Of a DNA stretch of 9,390 nucleotides, positions 6,999-9,390 are shown piece after piece. The position numbers and the translations under genes were made by a program. Each line of letters opens with the position of its first letter. The first letter of the stretch is position 1. A model generated the notes under the pieces. It made no database searches, had not been told where the DNA came from, and saw nothing but the letters and a program-made list of their open reading frames with translations. This DNA comes from Mariaggregatimicrobium sp964498785 (GTDB taxonomy: Bacteria > Zhuqueibacterota > Zhuqueibacteria > Thermofontimicrobiales > Thiofontviventaceae), in contig CAZCJL010000187.1 in the NCBI GenBank assembly GCA_964498785.1, forward strand, positions 1 to 9,390, read 5' to 3'.

Positions 6999-7262
6999 AT
7001 GTCGAGATTAAAAGTTTTAGTGAGTAATACTAAATTTATCAATCTATCGGTCTATCATTTCTATCAAACCCTCTATTTCTCTATTTTTATTTTGAAATTA
7101 ATATCAATTTTACAACGTATTGATTTTAAAATTACCAAAATAAAAATTATTGTTAAAGAAATATTGAGGATAACCATAATATACCTTAAAGTTAAGGCAT
7201 ACACGTTTCCAATAAATTTTTATTATATATTCTTTAATTTAAAAAATATTAGTTTTAATTGA
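6999..7262 (+). CDS. Possible small opposite-strand gene in cassette 1
   Basis: An 87-aa ORF on the + strand between attC1 and the 62-aa gene, convergent with the latter (40-bp overlap). It has a good Shine-Dalgarno (AAAAGGAAA, five bases before ATG), which is the main reason to list it. The product is basic and rich in I, K, F and L with almost no acidic residues or glycine, a composition that also arises by chance in very AT-rich DNA. If real it would be a small membrane or surface-active protein read against the cassette direction. Confidence 0.3.
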   Translation: MSRLKVLVSNTKFINLSVYHFYQTLYFSIFILKLISILQRIDFKITKIKIIVKEILRITIIYLKVKAYTFPINFYYIFFNLKNISFN

Positions 7263-7411
7263 TTTAAGGCAAATATAAATCTGACCCATTTTTTATTTTC
7301 ATATTTTTCTTTAAGTTCTTCTATTATTTCAGAATGATGTTTTTGTGATGGTATTATTACTCTTTCTTCATGGCATTGTTGGCATACAATTAAACTGGAG
7401 TCATACGCCAT
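7223..7411 (-). CDS. Small CxxC protein overlapping the membrane gene
   Basis: A 62-aa protein with C10-x-x-C13-H14 near the N-terminus and H25-H26 further on, a possible metal-binding knuckle. The middle is charged and helical (EIIEELKEKYENKKW) and the end is hydrophobic and basic. The ATG lies inside the upstream gene (22-bp overlap, different frame) and has no Shine-Dalgarno of its own, as expected for translational coupling. The last 40 bp overlap a short ORF on the other strand. No family is recognised. The first 45 residues read like real protein; the tail is less convincing. Confidence 0.55.
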   Translation of the reverse strand: MAYDSSLIVCQQCHEERVIIPSQKHHSEIIEELKEKYENKKWVRFIFALNQLKLIFFKLKNI

Positions 7412-7935
7412 TTTACAGTTGAATATGATTTTGTATAATAGCTTATTTTATGTTTTCTAAATAACAGATAGATAAAAAACAAAATTAATATTGTTACTAT
7501 GAATAACCAGATATTTATTTCAAAATTTAAGCTCCAAATAGATAAATTTAAAATATAAAAGGTAACTTGGTTAAATGATTTGATAAGAAATGATAAATTT
7601 ATTTGAACTGAATAATATTCATAAAAATAATAAAGCAGGTAAAATGATAAGAGGATTAATAGTAAAAAATAAATTAATAGTATTATTGTTTTATGTGTTT
7701 TTTTCTTTGGGTTGTATGAAAGAAAAATAATTCTGCTAAATGTTATTGTAAATGAAACACAAGATATAAATAATAATAAAAAGGCAACTTCATTATGATG
7801 AACATTCGAGAATCTATCAACAAACAAAGCGCATATAGTCCCTATAGCCAGAGAAGTATCAAAAGAAAAATCCTTGATTATGCTTTTGTTTTGTTCGGTA
7901 TTAACTTTTTCGGATATATGAGTGGATTCCTTCAT
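7390..7935 (-). CDS. Multi-span membrane protein, unrecognised
   Basis: A 181-aa protein of unknown function in the first cassette. After a hydrophilic N-terminus of about 25 residues it has hydrophobic stretches at about 49-73, 83-107 and 139-159, with weaker ones near 27-41 and 122-136, suggesting three to five membrane spans. Positive loops (PKKKTHK at 76-82 and RKHK at 160-163) would face the cytoplasm. GGAG lies 10 bases before the ATG. The leader from the cassette edge is about 100 bp. Its last 22 bp overlap the start of the next gene, so the two are probably translated together. The family is not recognised; a role as the membrane partner of a two-gene defence or toxin cassette is possible but unsupported. 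Confidence 0.75.
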   Translation of the reverse strand: MKESTHISEKVNTEQNKSIIKDFSFDTSLAIGTICALFVDRFSNVHHNEVAFLLLFISCVSFTITFSRIIFLSYNPKKKTHKTIILLIYFLLLILLSFYLLYYFYEYYSVQINLSFLIKSFNQVTFYILNLSIWSLNFEINIWLFIVTILILFFIYLLFRKHKISYYTKSYSTVKWRMTPV

Positions 7936-8030
7936 AGTATAATGACTCCGAGTAGTAGAGTCCTTGTTAAATTACTTAATATATTAATTGTTATTTTAGG
8001 TTTATTTATATATTATATTGTAATTATAGG

Positions 8031-8192
8031 GTCTAACATAGTTTATATAGCTTAGATTTGTCCAAAAAATGTTTCTTATATTAGAAATAAATTTCTAAAT
8101 ATAGAAACAAAGTTCTAATATTAGAAACAAAATACATTTCTAATATTAGAAATATGGATGGCAGGGCTTCTACAATAACAGATTTTCATTTT
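8031..8192 (-). other. Candidate attI region with insertion core
   Basis: This non-coding stretch lies between the intI companion gene and the first cassette. On the minus strand it holds GTTAGAC (8031-8037), a perfect GTTRRRY core. With the inverted partner TCTAA (8051-8055) it forms a simple-site-like pair, ATCTAAG...GTTAGAC. Crossover between G and TT puts the first cassette edge at 8036. The four palindromes listed separately fill 8072-8152. attI should also carry or adjoin the cassette promoter Pc. No convincing -35/-10 pair was found; a TATAAT lies on the minus strand at 8023-8028 without a good partner. The assignment rests on position and the core sequence. Confidence 0.72.
8072..8152. 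repeat. Four 16-bp palindromes, mostly in 20-bp tandem register
   Basis: Copies at 8072-8087, 8092-8107, 8112-8127 and 8137-8152 follow the consensus TTTCTAATATTAGAAA. The last copy is a perfect palindrome and the others differ at one to three positions. The first three repeat every 20 bp with a connecting AAA-rich tetranucleotide; the fourth is offset by five further bases (ATACA). The spacing is near two helical turns, so the first three centres face roughly the same side of the DNA. They could be operators for a dimeric regulator or integrase-binding repeats like the DR sites of attI1. Confidence 0.9.
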
Positions 8193-8531
8193 TTAATCCA
8201 CAATACGTTTTGCTAATCCTAATGTTTGAACATACCTATAAGCAAGTTCCCATACCCCTTTTTCCCTGTTCCATTTTCCACCCATCGATTTCACTTTTCG
8301 AGCCAGATCAACTTCACCATAATTGATTTGCAGTTTCATGATTTTATTTTTGGGGATGTATGTTGCATTCGGCTTCCACTCCTGCTCATCAGCAATTAAT
8401 TCTATTGTAGTTATTCGCTTTTTATTTTGAATATCATACTTATATCGAACACACAAAAGCTTATCGCCATATATGTTTCGCCATTTTTTAGAACCGGGAT
8501 CGCCCGGGTATATTGTTCTTCGTGTTATCAA
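8193..8531 (-). CDS. Small conserved protein coupled to intI
   Basis: A 112-aa protein of unknown function. It starts at a TTG (8529-8531) that overlaps the intI stop codon by two bases, which suggests translational coupling. No clear Shine-Dalgarno and no earlier or better in-frame start was found. The N-terminal half (PGDPGSKKWRNIYGDKLLCV, then VRYKYD and TTIELIADE) resembles, from memory, a widespread hypothetical protein family often found next to recombinase or transposase genes. The C-terminal part (VDLARKVKSMGGKWNREKGV, then WELAYRYV) resembles the DUF5710-like 'GGkWd..kkvW' pattern, a small possibly nucleic-acid-related fold. It could be an accessory factor for the integrase or the attI region, but that is inference from position only. 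It is intI-proximal and not followed by an attC, so it belongs to the platform and not to a cassette. Confidence 0.8.
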   Translation of the reverse strand: MITRRTIYPGDPGSKKWRNIYGDKLLCVRYKYDIQNKKRITTIELIADEQEWKPNATYIPKNKIMKLQINYGEVDLARKVKSMGGKWNREKGVWELAYRYVQTLGLAKRIVD

Positions 8532-9390
8532 AATTTCTTTTCGTTTAAATTTATTAGATCGGCTGGACTTTTCACGCCAAAAGCGCCTTTATTTAAAACA
8601 TGGGTATAGATCATTGTTGTATTCAGATCTTTGTGCCCAAGTAATTCCTGTACTGTTCGAATATCATAGCCTGATTCTAAAAGATGTGTTGCAAAGCTAT
8701 GCCTGAATGTATGACAACTGGCATGTTTGGTAACACCGGACTTCCGAACGGCCATTTTTACAGCTTTCTGTAGGACTGATTCGTGAATATGATGACGACG
8801 CTTAATTCCACTTCTTGGATCTTTAGAGATTTGAGTGGCGGGGAATACAAATTTCCAGCCAAATTCACGACCAGCCTGGGGATATTTTCTTTCCAATGCA
8901 TAAGGCATATAAACCGAATCGAAACCATCTTTCAGGTCTTTTTCGTGAAGCAGTTTTACATAAGTCAGATGTTTTTTCAAAGGTTCAATTACGTATTCGG
9001 GAAGGAGTGTGACACGATCTTTTTCACCCTTAGCGCTACGAATGATAATTTGCTTGTATTGGAAATCAATATCTTTAACACGGAGTTGTAGACATTCGCT
9101 CAATCTCAGTCCACTACCATACAAAAGCATTGCCATCATTAAATTCATTCCAGATAACTGATTTAATACTTTGGTGACTTCTTCTCGGTTGAATACTACT
9201 GGAAGTTTTACAGGCTTTTTCGCCCAGGTAACACTCCCAAAATCACCAAGCTCAATTTTGAGGACATGCTTGTATAAAAAAACAATAGCGCACAAAGCCT
9301 GATTTTGCGTGGAAGCAGATACTTTTTTATTTACAGCCAGGTGCGTTAAAAACTCATTGATTTCTTTTTCTCCCATATCTTTAGGATGCC
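8528..9390 (-). CDS. intI: Integron integrase IntI (5' partial)
   Basis: Tyrosine recombinase that inserts and excises gene cassettes at attI and attC. The reading frame stays open to the window edge with H-P-K-D before the first visible Met, as in the 'HPKDMG' stretch of known IntI proteins. That Met (9376) is therefore internal, and about 50 N-terminal codons lie outside the window. Counting from it, the catalytic residues are R91, H222, R225, H248 and Y257, with a candidate lysine at K116. The R-H-R-H-Y spacing (131, 134, 157, 166 residues from the Arg) equals that of class 1 IntI1 (R146, H277, R280, H303, Y312). The IntI-specific insert is present at about 150-182 (MPYALERKYPQAGREFGWKF), which separates it from XerC/XerD. 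No frameshift or internal stop is seen, so it looks functional. It points toward the cassettes, not away from them. Confidence 0.97.
   Translation of the reverse strand, partial: HPKDMGEKEINEFLTHLAVNKKVSASTQNQALCAIVFLYKHVLKIELGDFGSVTWAKKPVKLPVVFNREEVTKVLNQLSGMNLMMAMLLYGSGLRLSECLQLRVKDIDFQYKQIIIRSAKGEKDRVTLLPEYVIEPLKKHLTYVKLLHEKDLKDGFDSVYMPYALERKYPQAGREFGWKFVFPATQISKDPRSGIKRRHHIHESVLQKAVKMAVRKSGVTKHASCHTFRHSFATHLLESGYDIRTVQELLGHKDLNTTMIYTHVLNKGAFGVKSPADLINLNEKKF

Larger units (their letters stand above)
6899..8036 (-). mobile_element. Gene cassette 1
   Basis: First cassette after attI, bounded by the crossover points of the attI core GTTAGAC (8031-8037) and of attC1 (core at 6893-6899). It carries a membrane protein gene overlapping a small CxxC protein gene, then about 250 bp before the attC. 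It is the most AT-rich part of the window. Confidence 0.82.
1..9390 (-). mobile_element. Integron: intI, candidate attI and four complete gene cassettes
   Basis: An integron integrase gene at the right end is followed leftwards by an attI-like region and a head-to-tail array of cassettes separated by four attC sites (48-182, 3887-4017, 5566-5696, 6893-6969). The attC bulge pattern makes the minus strand the cassette sense strand, and the main cassette genes are on that strand. The integrase is on the same strand, so the array lies beyond its 3' end. Both ends of the element are outside the window. Chromosomal and mobile versions cannot be told apart here, but three of the four attC sites share the flank TAACGACAA, which suggests a resident array with related sites. 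Confidence 0.93.

Noticed and set aside
7795..8055. 86-aa + strand ORF over the start of cassette 1
   Set aside because: Its first half is the complement of the 181-aa gene and its second half is AT-driven hydrophobic sequence crossing the attI core; no good ribosome site.
8072..8152. Palindromes as a CRISPR array
   Set aside because: The units are 16-bp palindromes with 4-9 bp between them, far too short for spacers, and no cas genes are present.
8427..9091. Several + strand ORFs over intI and its companion
   Set aside because: They are shadows of the integrase and 112-aa genes, which have clear family evidence on the other strand.
9374..9376. ATG at 9376 as the intI start
   Set aside because: The frame continues upstream as H-P-K-D, matching the internal IntI sequence, and catalytic spacing to IntI1 indicates about 55 residues are missing before it.

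Overview
The window is the start of an integron, a gene-capture platform, from an AT-rich bacterium. It holds the 3' part of an integron integrase gene (intI, right end, minus strand), a small gene coupled to it, a candidate attI region, and at least four complete gene cassettes reading leftwards, each closed by an attC site. The one taxonomic clue is a C-terminal type IX secretion (T9SS) sorting domain with a YPNPFNPTT motif on the largest cassette protein. This is typical of the FCB group (Ignavibacteria, Calditrichota, Cloacimonadota, Marinimicrobia and relatives). It is weak evidence, because cassettes move between hosts.

Layout from right to left, in reading direction: intI (8528-9390, 5' end outside the window); a 112-aa companion ORF from a TTG that overlaps the intI stop; a 160-bp attI-like region with four 16-bp palindromes (8072-8152) and a GTTAGAC crossover core (8031-8037). 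Cassette 1 (6899-8036) has a membrane protein overlapping a small CxxC protein. Cassette 2 (5572-6898) has a DUF6236-like protein. Cassette 3 (3893-5571) has a membrane-anchored 222-aa protein, a stretch with three hairpins, and a 120-aa protein. Cassette 4 (54-3892) has a secreted protein of about 1,106 aa. Positions 1-53 begin a fifth cassette.

The four attC sites (48-182, 3887-4017, 5566-5696, 6893-6969) share a core flank (CTAACGA) and the same asymmetry: extra unpaired bases (T and G in three sites, with small variations in the fourth) on the 3' arm of the + strand. From the known attC structure this makes + the recombining bottom strand, so the minus strand is the cassette sense strand, which matches the main genes. 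The integrase therefore points the same way as its cassettes, the less common 'inverted integrase' layout.

The cassette proteins are mostly unrecognised. The most striking items are the attI palindrome array, the 3.8-kb cassette carrying a T9SS-secreted multidomain protein, the structured gap inside cassette 3, and short opposite-strand ORFs tucked between sense genes and attC sites. No rRNA, tRNA, CRISPR array or insertion sequence was seen.
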